This document shows, piece after piece, positions 52,006 through 61,139 of a stretch of 64,000 bases of DNA. The stretch is from assembly GCF_009469615.1 (NCBI RefSeq), contig NZ_SSXX01000002.1, forward strand, positions 1-64,000, read 5' to 3'. The position numbers were made by a program, and so were the translations under genes. This DNA comes from Dechloromonas sp. H13. Lineage in GTDB: Bacteria > Pseudomonadota > Gammaproteobacteria > Burkholderiales > Rhodocyclaceae. The notes beneath the pieces were generated by a model that was not told the DNA's origin, did no database searches, and saw only the letters and a list, made by a program, of their open reading frames with translations. Every line of letters begins with the position of its first letter. Within the stretch, counting starts at the first letter, position 1.

Positions 52006-53727
52006 TCAGTCGCTGCTGCCGAGGCCGGCCGCTTTCGCGCGTGCCGCGCCGCGGTTCCACAGCCAGCTGCCGGAGGTTTCGCGGCCGGTCAGCACGTAGT
52101 CGAGTTCGTTGGGATTGTGCAGGGTCAGTTCGAGGTTGCGGCGGGCGGCCAGCGAACTGGCCAGCAGCAGCTCGTCGCCGGGCAGCAGGCGGAAATCGTC
52201 GGGCGGCAGCAGGATCAGCTGCTTGTCGCGGCGAACGAGCAGCGTCGTCGCCCGTAGCGGCGTGCCGCGGTCGGTGCCGTCGCGCAGGATTTCGCCCAGG
52301 GAAATCACGCGATGCTGCATCAGCAGGCGGTAGATCGCCTGCGATTCGGCGATGTTCAGCTTGATGCTCCACACCGCCGGCGTCCGCCCGCGGCCCTGCG
52401 CTTCCAGGCGACCGACCAGGCAGGCGCTCCACGCCTCGTCGCGTTCGCGCAGCAGGTCGAGGAAGGCGGCGAGCAGCGGCGTGGTCAGGATGGCGATGCA
52501 CTCCTGGGCCACGATACGCCCGGGCACCATCGTGAAATCGGCGCCGTAGGCGGCGAAAAGCGGGGTATTGACGCTGTGGTTCTGGCGGGCGACGACGAAC
52601 AGAGAGGGTTTCAGTTCGTTCGCGGTGACCGCGATGGAGAGGTTGTTCACGTCGTCGTTGCTGCCGGCGATGATCCCCGATGCCTCGGCGATGCCCGCCT
52701 GGAGCAGCGTCTCCGCCTCGGTGCCGTAGCCGCGGATGGTCGGCAGCGAGCCGCTGTCGGCGGATTCCGGCTCGATGATGGTCAGTTCGATGCCGGCCGG
52801 CCGCAGATGGCTGGCGAGGAGGTGGCCGAAGCGCCCGTAGCCGCAGAGTATCCAGCGCCCGGCGGGCGGCCGGTGGGGTTCGGGCATCGGCGTTTGCGGC
52901 AGGGCGGTCAGCAGTTCGATCAGCCGGAAGCGTTCGGGCGCGGCGACGGCGAGTGCCAGATGCTCGGCGAAGCGGGCGAAGGGGTTGATGATGTGGTCGG
53001 TGCCGAACGACGCCATGTTGGCGGCGACGGAAGGGGTGCGGGCACGGGCGATGACCGGAATGCAGGGGTTGAGCAGGCGCACGGCGATGGCGATGGCGAG
53101 GTTGGCCTCCTCGTCGTTGGTCACCGCCAGCACGGCGCGGCATTTCGCGTGCTTCAGTCCGGCCAGCAGCAGGTTGTCCGGCTTGCGGGCATCGGCGGCA
53201 AGGGCCGGGGTGTCGGTCTTGAAGTCCTGGAGGTCGAGTTCCTGTACCCGCAGGTCATCCTTTTCGACGACCACGAAGGCATGGCCGAGGCGGTCGAGCG
53301 TGTGGCAGATCAGGTTGCCGGTCTCGCCGCAGCCGCAGACCAGGTAGAAGGGCTCCTTCAGGCGGCGCACGCGGCGCACGAAGCGGTTGACGGTGAGCGT
53401 TTTCTGGAAGCCGCGGTCCTGGAGCAGGGCGATCAGCGTCAGGACCGAGTACGACCAGCCGACCACCGTCAGGTAGATGCAGATCGTGACCCACAGCCGC
53501 TGGGCGTCGGAGAAGGCGGTGGGGATTTCGCCGAAGCCGATGGTCGTCGCCGTGTAGCTGATGAAATAGAAGGCGTGGAAGAAGCTGAGGGGCGGCGCCG
53601 GCCGCCCTTCGGCATCGACGCCGGGAACCAGCGTCAGGCCGATCACCGCGATGCCGTAGATGACGGTCAGCACGATGATCGGCGCCCGCATGCGCCGGAG
53701 GACGAGGAAGAAGGCGCTGTTGACCAT
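52006..53727 (-). CDS. Two-TM potassium channel with two RCK domains
   Basis: 573 aa. Two membrane helices (15-35, 76-101) flank the selectivity filter TIGFGE at 62-67. Two TrkA-N Rossmann domains follow, with nucleotide loops CGCGETG (131-137) and CGYGRFG (295-301), and a TrkA-C-like end. The doubled RCK in one chain suggests a dimer or tetramer gating ring. TIGFG instead of TVGYG is a tolerated K+ filter. Most likely a ligand-gated K+ channel. Confidence 0.88.
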   Translation of the reverse strand: MVNSAFFLVLRRMRAPIIVLTVIYGIAVIGLTLVPGVDAEGRPAPPLSFFHAFYFISYTATTIGFGEIPTAFSDAQRLWVTICIYLTVVGWSYSVLTLIALLQDRGFQKTLTVNRFVRRVRRLKEPFYLVCGCGETGNLICHTLDRLGHAFVVVEKDDLRVQELDLQDFKTDTPALAADARKPDNLLLAGLKHAKCRAVLAVTNDEEANLAIAIAVRLLNPCIPVIARARTPSVAANMASFGTDHIINPFARFAEHLALAVAAPERFRLIELLTALPQTPMPEPHRPPAGRWILCGYGRFGHLLASHLRPAGIELTIIEPESADSGSLPTIRGYGTEAETLLQAGIAEASGIIAGSNDDVNNLSIAVTANELKPSLFVVARQNHSVNTPLFAAYGADFTMVPGRIVAQECIAILTTPLLAAFLDLLRERDEAWSACLVGRLEAQGRGRTPAVWSIKLNIAESQAIYRLLMQHRVISLGEILRDGTDRGTPLRATTLLVRRDKQLILLPPDDFRLLPGDELLLASSLAARRNLELTLHNPNELDYVLTGRETSGSWLWNRGAARAKAAGLGSSD

Positions 53728-53740
53728 CGCCGCCTCCGTC

Positions 53741-54124
53741 TCAGCGGCGCAGCATGACAGTTTCGACGATCAGGATGACGACCGAGACGATGTTGGCGAA
53801 GAGCGCCCCGCCGGACAGCGAGACGACGCTGGAGGTGACGTGCGGCGTCATGCCAACGCCGGTGACATGGACGGCGACGCCCCAGGTGATGGCGGCGGCG
53901 ATCAGTTGCAGGTCGGCGACCAGGCTGGTGGAGAGATGGATGGCGCCGATCTGCGTGCGGTCGCCGAACTTCAGCGCGGTGGCGATCAGGCTGACGATCA
54001 GCGCCGCCGCCAGTTCATAGACGTTGTGCAGTTCCGGGCGCTCGATGTCGCCGATGAAGAAGCCGAAGTTGAGCGTGGCGGCGAGGACGATGAAAAAACC
54101 GAAGATGACCTTTTCCAGGTTCAT
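53741..54124 (-). CDS. Small membrane protein (DUF6394-like) next to the K+ channel
   Basis: 127 aa with four hydrophobic segments (about 4-26, 36-52, 68-88, 98-122). The pattern LNFGFFIGDIERPELHNVYELAAALIVSLIATALK matches, as I recall, a family of small inner membrane proteins (DUF6394) without a known role. It lies 13 bp upstream of the K+ channel gene on the same strand and probably is cotranscribed; I infer a channel partner. Confidence 0.7.
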   Translation of the reverse strand: MNLEKVIFGFFIVLAATLNFGFFIGDIERPELHNVYELAAALIVSLIATALKFGDRTQIGAIHLSTSLVADLQLIAAAITWGVAVHVTGVGMTPHVTSSVVSLSGGALFANIVSVVILIVETVMLRR

Positions 54125-54157
54125 GGCTACGCTCCCCCGTGCTGGTTACCGGTGCCC

Positions 54158-54823
54158 TCAGCGGCTCTCGACCGGCGCCGGTTGCGCCGGCGCCGTCCCG
54201 CTGCTGGCGGGGATCGTGCTCAGGCGCTTGATCTCGGCGTCGCTGAGCACCTCGAACAGATTGACGACCTTGCGCACGCCGTCGGTGGTGCGGGCGATGG
54301 TGACGGCGACCTTGGCTTCGCGTTCGTTGACAATGCCCATCAGGTAGGTGACGCCGGCTTCGGTGACGACCTTGACGTGGTTGGCCGACAGGTATTTCTC
54401 GTCGACCAGGCGGGCCTTGACCTTGGACGTGATGTAGCTGTCGTTGCTGCGCGTCGTCAGCGACGAGGCCGGGCCGACTGTGGTCTCGTTGAAGACTTCC
54501 CTGATTCCGTCGAGCTTGCCGACCCGCTCGCCGATGACGTTGCGTGCTTCCTCGCTCGGCACCTCGCCGGTGATCAGCAGGCGGCGGTTGAAGGCGGTGA
54601 AGTTGAGGTGCGAAGCTTCCCGGTAGGCGTCCGGCACCTGTTGCGCGGCCTTCCATTCGGCGGCCTCGTCGTCGGCTTGGGCGCCGGTCGCGCGGCGGTC
54701 GTGCGCCGACATCACGCCGGCTGCCGCGCCGGCACCGACGACGGCGGGAACGCAGCCCTGCAGGAGGGGAAGGGCTGCGATCAGCGCCGCGGCGGCGAGG
54801 GTGAGCTTGAGTTTTTGCATCAT
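54158..54823 (-). CDS. BON-domain lipoprotein (DolP/OsmY-like)
   Basis: 221 aa from the first of two tandem ATGs, whose ATGA overlaps the gmhA-like stop. Lipobox LLQGC gives lipidation at Cys24. Two BON domains: [24 protein letters not shown] and [22 protein letters not shown]. This is the architecture of YraP/DolP, which binds anionic lipid at the outer membrane and supports BAM. The order gmhA/diaA-dolP is the conserved one. Confidence 0.9.
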   Translation of the reverse strand: MMQKLKLTLAAAALIAALPLLQGCVPAVVGAGAAAGVMSAHDRRATGAQADDEAAEWKAAQQVPDAYREASHLNFTAFNRRLLITGEVPSEEARNVIGERVGKLDGIREVFNETTVGPASSLTTRSNDSYITSKVKARLVDEKYLSANHVKVVTEAGVTYLMGIVNEREAKVAVTIARTTDGVRKVVNLFEVLSDAEIKRLSTIPASSGTAPAQPAPVESR

Positions 54824-55410
54824 TCGACTCCCAGAAGCAGCGCGTCGATACCGTCGCACAGGCAATGGATGACGAGCAGGTGGGTTTCCTGAATGCGTGC
54901 CGTGCGGTCGGCCGGCACGCAGAGATGAATGTCGTCGTCGCGCAGCAGGTCGCCGATCTGGCCGCCGCCCTTGCCGGTCAGCGCGACGACGCGCATGTCG
55001 TGCTCGTGGGCGGCCTTGATCGCCTCGATGACGTTGGCGGAATTGCCGGAGGTCGAGATGGCCAGCAGCACGTCGCCGGCATGGCCGAGGCCGCGCACCT
55101 GGCGGGAGAATATCTGGCTGAAGGAATAGTCGTTGGCGACGGCGGTCAGGATCGAACTGTCGGTGGTCAGCGCGATGGCTGCCAGTTCCTGGCGCTCGGC
55201 CTCGAAGCGGCCGATCAGTTCGGCGGCGAAATGCTGGGCGTCGCCGGCCGAGCCGCCGTTGCCGCAGGCGAGAATCTTGCCGCCGTTGATCAGGCAACTG
55301 GTCATCGTTTCGATGGCGGCGGCGATCGGCGCCGCCATCGCTTCGACGGCATTCAGCTTGGTATTCGCGCTGTCTTCGAAATGCTTGGCGACGCGGGCAA
55401 TCAGATCCAT
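54820..55410 (-). CDS. SIS-domain phosphoheptose isomerase (GmhA/DiaA-like)
   Basis: 196 aa. The SIS domain is clear: [22 protein letters not shown] (49-70) and [15 protein letters not shown]. GmhA makes D-glycero-D-manno-heptose 7-phosphate for LPS; the near relative DiaA regulates DnaA. The rsmI-yraN-gmhA/diaA-yraP context is the DiaA one in E. coli, but betaproteobacteria usually have one gene for this position annotated gmhA. I cannot choose firmly. Confidence 0.87.
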   Translation of the reverse strand: MDLIARVAKHFEDSANTKLNAVEAMAAPIAAAIETMTSCLINGGKILACGNGGSAGDAQHFAAELIGRFEAERQELAAIALTTDSSILTAVANDYSFSQIFSRQVRGLGHAGDVLLAISTSGNSANVIEAIKAAHEHDMRVVALTGKGGGQIGDLLRDDDIHLCVPADRTARIQETHLLVIHCLCDGIDALLLGVE

Positions 55411-55451
55411 ATTTTTATGCGGTTCGGGGCTGGTGATCGGGGCATTCTACA

Positions 55452-55817
55452 TCACAGCTCGACGAAGACCTCGAACTCGACCCGGCGCCACGGGTCGGGG
55501 TGCTCGGTCAGCCGCGAAATGCGCGCCACCAGCCGCTCGCCCTGGTCCATGGCGGCGGCGACGGCGCGGTTCTCGGCGCGCGGCACGTAGCCGAGCTTGT
55601 GGCCGCGCCATTCGACGCGGATCGCGTTGCGGTCGTGGCGGTTGTCCGGCTCGCGGATCAGGGCGAGCGGGTCGCCGACCCGCAGCGCCGCCCATTGCGC
55701 GCCGACGGCGTAGTACTGGCTGCCGGCCAGCGGCGAACTCTGCACCAGCAGGCGGACGCTGTCGGCCTGCGCCGCCGTCAACCAGCAGGCCAGGCTAATC
55801 GTCAGCAGAAAACGCAT
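55452..55817 (-). CDS. Exported HIRAN-domain protein
   Basis: 121 aa. A signal peptide (FLLTISLACWLTAAQA) is followed directly by a HIRAN domain (GSQYYAVGAQWAALRVGDPLALIREPDNRHDRNAIRVEW, GHKLGYVPRAEN). HIRAN domains bind 3' DNA ends in eukaryotic helicases, yet here the domain is alone and exported. Its start lies inside yraN (23 bp overlap), indicating coupling. Confidence 0.85.
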   Translation of the reverse strand: MRFLLTISLACWLTAAQADSVRLLVQSSPLAGSQYYAVGAQWAALRVGDPLALIREPDNRHDRNAIRVEWRGHKLGYVPRAENRAVAAAMDQGERLVARISRLTEHPDPWRRVEFEVFVEL

Positions 55818-56157
55818 TCCGGATCCACTCCAGCCGGCTGCCGTCGATCAGCACGCAATCGAAGCGGCAGTCGCAGTCGGGCTTGCCCAGCAGGTAGTGC
55901 TGCGCGGCGAGGACGATGCGTCGGCGCTTGGCGGCCGTGATGCTGGCCGCGGCGCCGCCGAAGTCGCCGCGGCTGCGCTGGCGGACCTCGACGAAGACAA
56001 GCGTCTTGCCGTCGCGGCAGATGAGGTCGATCTCGCCGCCGCGGATGCGGAAATTGCGTTCCACGACGCGTTGACCGCAGCCCTCCAGGTGGCGGGCGGC
56101 CAGCGCTTCGGCTTCGCGGCCGCGGGTCGTGGTGGTATCGTTGGTCTTTGCCAGCAT
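55795..56157 (-). CDS. yraN: YraN family (UPF0102) putative endonuclease
   Basis: 120 aa. A small PD-(D/E)xK fold: GGEIDLICRDGKTLVFVEVRQRS supplies Glu, Asp and EVR in place of the usual ExK. The start at 56157 shares the CATG palindrome with a possible start of the divergent rsmI. The function is unproven. Confidence 0.88.
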   Translation of the reverse strand: MLAKTNDTTTTRGREAEALAARHLEGCGQRVVERNFRIRGGEIDLICRDGKTLVFVEVRQRSRGDFGGAAASITAAKRRRIVLAAQHYLLGKPDCDCRFDCVLIDGSRLEWIRNAFSADD

Positions 56158-56167
56158 GCACGTGAAA

Positions 56168-57004
56168 ATGACGGAAGAATCCGCTGCATTGTATGTCGTC
56201 CCGACGCCGCTCGGGAATCTCGCCGACCTGACGCGGCGCGCCGAGGAGGTGCTGCGCACGGTGCCGTGGGTCGCTGCCGAGGACACCCGGCACAGTGGCA
56301 CCTTGCTGAAGCAGCTCGGCTCGCCGGCGCGCACGCTGCCGGCGCACCGGCACAACGAGAACGAAGCCGCCGCCCGTATCGTCGACAAGCTGCAGGCCGG
56401 CGAATCCGTGGCACTGATTTCCGATGCCGGCACGCCGGGGATTTCCGACCCCGGCGCCCGGGTCGTCGCCGCCGTGCGCGCCGCCGGCTGCCGCGTCGTG
56501 CCGCTGCCCGGGCCCTGTGCGGCGACCACGGCGCTGTCCGCTTCCGGCCTGTCCGACGAGCATTTCCTGTTCTACGGCTTTCTGCCGAGCAAGGGCGGCC
56601 AGCGCCGGCAGGCGCTGGAGGAGCTGCGCGCCTATCCCTGCGCCCTGGTCTTCTACGAGGCGCCGCACCGGGTGCTGGAGACCGTCGCCGATATGGCGGC
56701 CGTGTTCGGCGAGCGCAGGCTGGTCATCGCCCGCGAACTGACCAAGCTGTTCGAATCGATCCATGCCGGGCCGTTGACCGCAGCACTCGACTGGCTGCGG
56801 GCGGACGCCAACCGCCAGCGCGGCGAGTTCGTCCTCCTGCTGTCCGGGGCGACGCCCGGCGCCGACGACGGCGAGGGCGAGCGCGTGCTGAAGCTGCTTC
56901 TGGACGACGGCCTGCCGGTCAGACAGGCGGCGAAGCTGGCGGCGGCGATCACCGGCGCGGCGAAGAACGCGCTCTACGACAAGGCGCTGGCGCTCAAAGG
57001 CTGA
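56168..57004 (+). CDS. rsmI: 16S rRNA (cytidine-1402-2'-O)-methyltransferase
   Basis: 278 aa from ATG 56168; an ATG at 56156 is an alternative and there is no clear ribosome binding site for either. RsmI 2'-O-methylates C1402 in the decoding centre. LYVVPTPLGNLADLTRRAEEVL and ISDAGTPGISDPG (SAM-binding) are decisive, as is EAPHRVLETV. The divergent yraN is the conserved neighbour. Confidence 0.94.
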   Translation: MTEESAALYVVPTPLGNLADLTRRAEEVLRTVPWVAAEDTRHSGTLLKQLGSPARTLPAHRHNENEAAARIVDKLQAGESVALISDAGTPGISDPGARVVAAVRAAGCRVVPLPGPCAATTALSASGLSDEHFLFYGFLPSKGGQRRQALEELRAYPCALVFYEAPHRVLETVADMAAVFGERRLVIARELTKLFESIHAGPLTAALDWLRADANRQRGEFVLLLSGATPGADDGEGERVLKLLLDDGLPVRQAAKLAAAITGAAKNALYDKALALKG

Positions 57005-57042
57005 CGGCGGCGGGGGCGACGCCGGCGGATTGGCGGCTCGGC

Positions 57043-57534
57043 CTATTTCAACGCATCGGCGCCGGCCTGGGCGACCTGCGCGTCCTGCTTGGAACTGCCG
57101 CCCGAGACGCCGATGGCGCCGACCATCCGGCCACCCACGACGATGGGCACGCCGCCCTCCAGGACGCCGGCGTCGCCGGTCAGGTTGAGCAGCCGGACAT
57201 GTTCGCCGCCCTGCGCGATGAGATTCTGGAAGGCGCTGGTCGGCCTGCGGAAGGCGACCGCACCCTGCGCCTTCTGGCGGGCCACGTCGACTGATCCGTA
57301 GGCCGTGTTCTCGAGGCGCTCGAGCAGGACCAGGTGGCCGCCGGAATCGACGATGGCGATGACCATGTTCCAGTTGTTCTTCAGGGCCTCGGTCTCGGCG
57401 GCGGCCAGGGCCTTGCGCGCCTGCTCCAGGGTGAGCGGCGCGCCGTAGGGGGTCGGGGACTGGGCCGGCGCCTGGCCGGCACCGAGCAGCAGGGTGGTGG
57501 CCAGCAGCAGGCTGCGAACGGATGCAGGATTCAT
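57043..57534 (-). CDS. Exported GlcG/HbpS-type heme-binding family protein
   Basis: 163 aa from ATG 57534. A signal peptide ends at GQAPAQS. The mature domain has LTLEQARKALAAAETEA, MVIAIVDSGGHLVLLERLENT and GGVPIVVGGRMVGAIGVSGG, the GlcG signature. Members bind heme or degrade it, or are of unknown role; the export suggests periplasmic heme or corrinoid handling. It is convergent with rsmI. Confidence 0.85.
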   Translation of the reverse strand: MNPASVRSLLLATTLLLGAGQAPAQSPTPYGAPLTLEQARKALAAAETEALKNNWNMVIAIVDSGGHLVLLERLENTAYGSVDVARQKAQGAVAFRRPTSAFQNLIAQGGEHVRLLNLTGDAGVLEGGVPIVVGGRMVGAIGVSGGSSKQDAQVAQAGADALK

Positions 57535-57625
57535 GATGTCTCCTCGTTGTTGTCGGGAACGTCCCGCCAAGCATAGATCAGTTTTCCGGCGCTGTTAAAA
57601 TCGCGAAAACATCCCGAGAGCCATC

Positions 57626-58657
57626 ATGCAAATCACCATCACCCGCCCAGACGACTGGCACCTTCACCTGCGCGACGGCGAAGCCCTCGCCTCGGTGCTC
57701 GCCCACACCGCCGCCCAGTTCGCCCGGGCCATCGTCATGCCCAACCTGAAGCCGCCGGTCACCACCGTCGACCAGGCCGCCGCCTACCGCGACCGCATCG
57801 TCGCCGTGCTGCCGGCCGGCGCCAGCTTCGAGCCGCTGATGACGCTCTACCTGACCGACAACACGCCACCGGCCGAGGTCACCAAGGCCGCCGCCTCGGG
57901 TTTCGTCAAGGCGGTCAAGCTCTATCCGGCCGGCGCGACGACCAATTCCGACGCCGGCCTCACCGACATCCGGAAGGCCGACGCCACGCTCGCCGAGATG
58001 GAGCGTGTCGGCCTGCCGCTGCTGGTGCATGGCGAGGTGACCGATCCGGCGGTCGACCTGTTCGACCGCGAGAAGGTCTTCATCGACACCGTGCTGGCGC
58101 CGCTGATCGCCCGCTTTCCGAAGCTGCGCGTGGTCATGGAGCACATCACGACCCGGGACGCCGCGGAATTCGTGGAAAACGCACCGTCGACCGTAGCCGC
58201 CACGATCACCGCGCACCACCTGCTCTACAACCGCAATGCCATCTTCCTCGGCGGTGTGCGGCCGCACTGGTACTGCCTGCCGGTGCTCAAGCGCGAGACG
58301 CACCGCGAGGCGCTGGTCGCGGCGGCCATTTCCGGCAACCCGAAATTTTTCCTCGGCACCGATTCGGCACCGCATGCCAGGGGCGCCAAGGAGGCCGCCT
58401 GCGGCTGCGCCGGCTGCTACACGGCCTATGCCGCGCTCGAGCTCTACGCCGAAGCCTTCGAGCAGGCCGGCGCGCTGGACAAGCTGGAAGGCTTCGCCAG
58501 CTTCCACGGCGCGGACTGGTACGGCCTGCCGCGCAACAGTGGCACGGTGACGCTGGCCAGGGAAAGCTGGACCGTGCCGGCCGACTATCCGTACCTCAGC
58601 GGCGACCGCATCGTGCCGCTGCGTGCCGGCGAAACGCTGGCGTGGAAGCTGCGCTGA
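57626..58657 (+). CDS. pyrC: Dihydroorotase
   Basis: 343 aa. Class II dihydroorotase of pyrimidine synthesis. Metal ligands His12 and His14 are in [10 protein letters not shown], the carboxylated Lys98 in FVKAVKLYP, and the later His in LLVHGEV and [16 protein letters not shown] supplies the catalytic Asp. A CGAGAGCC motif precedes the ATG. Confidence 0.96.
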   Translation: MQITITRPDDWHLHLRDGEALASVLAHTAAQFARAIVMPNLKPPVTTVDQAAAYRDRIVAVLPAGASFEPLMTLYLTDNTPPAEVTKAAASGFVKAVKLYPAGATTNSDAGLTDIRKADATLAEMERVGLPLLVHGEVTDPAVDLFDREKVFIDTVLAPLIARFPKLRVVMEHITTRDAAEFVENAPSTVAATITAHHLLYNRNAIFLGGVRPHWYCLPVLKRETHREALVAAAISGNPKFFLGTDSAPHARGAKEAACGCAGCYTAYAALELYAEAFEQAGALDKLEGFASFHGADWYGLPRNSGTVTLARESWTVPADYPYLSGDRIVPLRAGETLAWKLR

Positions 58658-58670
58658 ACCGGCCCCCGCG

Positions 58671-59456
58671 GTGACCGTCGGCGCACCGTTCGCGTCGCCG
58701 CTCTACTTTCCGCTGCGCCGCTGGCTCGGGCAACTGCCGCCGCATCCGGACGGGCCGGCGCTTGCCGCCCTCGCCGAACGCCATCCGATCGTCACCGCCA
58801 ACGGCCGGCGCATCCGCTTCGTGCCGCCGCGCTCCGATGGCCTGGCCTACGAATGCCGGATCTGGGAGAGCGGCGAGGTCGAGACGCGGCCCGACAACTG
58901 GCACGATTGGTTCAACGCCCTGGTCTGGCTGACCTTTCCGCGCACCAAGATCGCCGTCAGCGCCCGTCACGTGCAGGCCATGGCGCCGACGGGCGCGGTG
59001 CGCGGTAGCGAGCGCGACGCGCTGACCCACTTCGACGAATGCGGCATCGCCGTTTTCTCGGTGCAGCCGGAACTGCTCGACCTGCTGCGCGCTTTCCAGT
59101 GGAAAGCCCTGTTCGTCGAACGGCGGGCCGAAGTCGAGCGCGCCATGCGCTTCGTGGTCTTCGGCCACGCCACCTACGAACGTCTGCTCAACCCCTTTCG
59201 CGGCCTGACCGCCAAGGCAGTGCTGCACGCAGTCGACGCATCGTGGCTAGGCTTGCCGGCGGAAGAACAGATCGCTGCGGTCGACGCCATCCTGGCGGCG
59301 GATTTGACGAGCGGCCGCTACACCCGGCCGCGCGACTTCCAGCCCCTGCCGCTGCTCGGCATTCCCGGCGTGACGCCCGACAATGCCGATCCGGCCTACT
59401 ACGACGACACTTGGCAGTTCCGGCCCGGCCGCCAGGCAACAAAAAGGGCTGCCTGA
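58671..59456 (+). CDS. DUF3025 family protein
   Basis: 261 aa, starting at GTG 58671, 13 bp after pyrC; the upstream ATG would overlap pyrC. DUF3025 is recognisable by NWHDWFNALVWLTFPRTK and the ILAADL...TRPRDFQPLPLLGIPGV end. No signal peptide or membrane segment, so cytoplasmic. Function unknown. The stop codon lies in the loop of the terminator of the opposite gene. Confidence 0.85.
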   Translation: MTVGAPFASPLYFPLRRWLGQLPPHPDGPALAALAERHPIVTANGRRIRFVPPRSDGLAYECRIWESGEVETRPDNWHDWFNALVWLTFPRTKIAVSARHVQAMAPTGAVRGSERDALTHFDECGIAVFSVQPELLDLLRAFQWKALFVERRAEVERAMRFVVFGHATYERLLNPFRGLTAKAVLHAVDASWLGLPAEEQIAAVDAILAADLTSGRYTRPRDFQPLPLLGIPGVTPDNADPAYYDDTWQFRPGRQATKRAA

Positions 59457-59466
59457 AGGGCAGCCC
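59441..59466 (-). terminator. Rho-independent terminator for the minus-strand gene at 59504
   Basis: GGGCTGCC/GGCAGCCC stem (59446-59466) with a 5-base loop; on the minus strand it is followed by TTTTT (59441-59445). The DUF3025 TGA is within the loop, so the two convergent genes interlock here. Confidence 0.85.
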
Positions 59467-59503
59467 CGGAAATTGCCGGGCTCGGCGCCCGTGACAGACA
59501 GAC

Positions 59504-60082
59504 CTATTTTGCCTTGGGCGGCACGACGATGATGCCGGTCGCCTGCACATAGGTCCCCTCGACCTGATCTCCCTTCTTGATTTCGGCCAGCACCGCCGGA
59601 TCCTTGATCTTGAGTTTGACGACGCGACCCTTGGCGCCGAGCACGGTGATCGTGCTGGCCTTGGTATCGACGTCCATGACGTCGGCGACGAAGTCGACTT
59701 CGCGCGTCTTGACGGCGCCCGGCTTCTGGCCCGGCTTGGCGGTTTGCATGTCGGTCCTCTCGACCGTTTCGCGCAGGCCGCCGCCCTTCTTCAACTTGAG
59801 GGCCAGGGCTTCGGCGTATTCGGCGATGACGCGGTCGCCGACCTTGACCTGCGGGAGATTCTTGACTTCCTTGCCGACGAGGACATCGAAGACGTTGCCT
59901 TCCGGACCCTTGAGGGTGACGGTGCGCGTCTTCTTGTCGACGGCGAGAACCTCGGCTTCGACGCGGGTCGAATCGGCGATCATGGCGCCGGGGGTGGCGG
60001 CCGGGGCCGGCGCATCGGCGGCGAAGGCGGTGCCGAAGGCGAGGCCGAGGGCGAGCAGCAGGGACTTTGAAACGAGCTTCAT
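59504..60082 (-). CDS. Exported beta-rich protein of unknown family
   Basis: 192 aa. A signal peptide (LVSKSLLLALGLAFGTAFA) precedes an Ala/Pro linker and two similar beta modules: RVEAEVLAVDKKTRTVTLKGPEGN (about 40) and DFVADVMDVDTKASTITVLGAKG (about 130). Each resembles a small OB- or KOW-like domain with an internal duplication. I do not recognise a named function. GGAGAAT precedes the ATG. Probably periplasmic. Confidence 0.78.
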   Translation of the reverse strand: MKLVSKSLLLALGLAFGTAFAADAPAPAATPGAMIADSTRVEAEVLAVDKKTRTVTLKGPEGNVFDVLVGKEVKNLPQVKVGDRVIAEYAEALALKLKKGGGLRETVERTDMQTAKPGQKPGAVKTREVDFVADVMDVDTKASTITVLGAKGRVVKLKIKDPAVLAEIKKGDQVEGTYVQATGIIVVPPKAK

Positions 60083-60139
60083 CGGAATTCTCCTGTCAGG
60101 TTGGGGAAGGGGCAATAGGCGGGACGCTGCTGCGTCGTC

Positions 60140-60505
60140 TCACTGCTTGATGAGCGGCGCGAGACGTTGCGGGTCGCTCGGCATCTGCTCGAGTACGCAG
60201 CGGATGCCCGGCGAATCCGGGCGGGTGTTGTAGCTGGTGCTCAGCGCCTCGACGTAGTTCTCCCGGGAAATCCGGCCGTTGAAGTAGCGCGAGGTCAGGT
60301 CCAGGAAGTAGGCGCCGGTCGCCGCATCGCCCTGGTCGTTCAGCAGGCTGTTGATTTCGCGTCCGCCGATGTCGAGGTTCCAGCACTTGTTCTGCACCTG
60401 GGCGAGGAAGGCGTCGTAGGGCGAGTCGGGACGCCAGGCATCGGGAGCGCAGGCGGCGAGCGGGAGTGAAAGGGCAAGTGCCAGGAGCACCCGGGGAAAA
60501 TGCAT
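60140..60505 (-). CDS. Small lipoprotein of unknown function
   Basis: 121 aa. Lipobox LAAC sets Cys19 (LLALALSLPLAACAP). The mature part is soluble and has two Cys residues (NKCWNLDI and GIRCVLE) that could form a disulfide. No family recognised. It lies 57 bp upstream of the exported beta-rich protein on the same strand. Confidence 0.7.
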   Translation of the reverse strand: MHFPRVLLALALSLPLAACAPDAWRPDSPYDAFLAQVQNKCWNLDIGGREINSLLNDQGDAATGAYFLDLTSRYFNGRISRENYVEALSTSYNTRPDSPGIRCVLEQMPSDPQRLAPLIKQ

Positions 60506-60588
60506 GGCTGGGGACCTTGGGTTGATGGTTGCGGTCGACCGGGCGCCGGGGCCGATTTTCGGCCCGTGGCCCGGTGTTCCGGATGGGG

Positions 60589-61029
60589 TTAGCGGGCGAC
60601 GACCCGTGCGTCCGAGCCGCTACCTTCGATATACACCTTCTGGCCCTGGCGCAGGTTCGCGTTGGCCGGTTGCGTTACCGAAACCAGGACGCCGTTGGTG
60701 GTGCGGACGATGATCTGCTGTCCAGGGACCGGCTTTTCATAGTGCTGCTGAACCGCATGGCCGGCGAAGGCGCCACCTACGGTGCCGAGCACCATGGCGA
60801 CATCGCGGCCGGTGCCGCCGCCGATCAGGCTGCCGATGCCGAGGCCGGCGAGGCCGCCGACCACTGCGCCGACACCCGGCTGATGGCTGTTGCTCAGTTC
60901 GACCGAGGTGATCTGCTCGATGACGCCGCTGCGGATTTCGACTTCCTGCGGGCCGCCGGTGTTGGCGCAGGCGGTCAGGAACAGCGCCAGCGTGCAGGCG
61001 AGGAGATAGGATGAGATTTTCTGGAACAT
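60589..61029 (-). CDS. Glycine-zipper (SlyB/Pcp-like) outer membrane lipoprotein
   Basis: 146 aa. Lipobox LTAC gives Cys21. The glycine zipper GAVVGGLAGLGIGSLIGGGTGRD followed by VLGTVGGAFAGHAVQQ forms a hairpin of two short helices, as in SlyB. The tail PGQQIIVRTTNGVLVSVTQ is the usual C-terminal domain. SlyB-like lipoproteins stabilise the outer membrane and respond to Mg2+ or envelope stress. Confidence 0.88.
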   Translation of the reverse strand: MFQKISSYLLACTLALFLTACANTGGPQEVEIRSGVIEQITSVELSNSHQPGVGAVVGGLAGLGIGSLIGGGTGRDVAMVLGTVGGAFAGHAVQQHYEKPVPGQQIIVRTTNGVLVSVTQPANANLRQGQKVYIEGSGSDARVVAR

Positions 61030-61139
61030 GGTGGCCTCCTGAAGTTTGAGCTGGTTTTATTGCCCTTTGGATCGCTGGCGGTACGCCTCGATTCAAGCGT
61101 CATCATAGCGCAGGGCGGTCGCTTCGCCTGATCCGGATG

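Noticed and set aside
54820..55410. Firm naming of the SIS protein as gmhA or diaA
   Set aside because: Sequence alone does not distinguish the two; context supports diaA-like, but the presence of rfaE2 in the window supports heptose synthesis.
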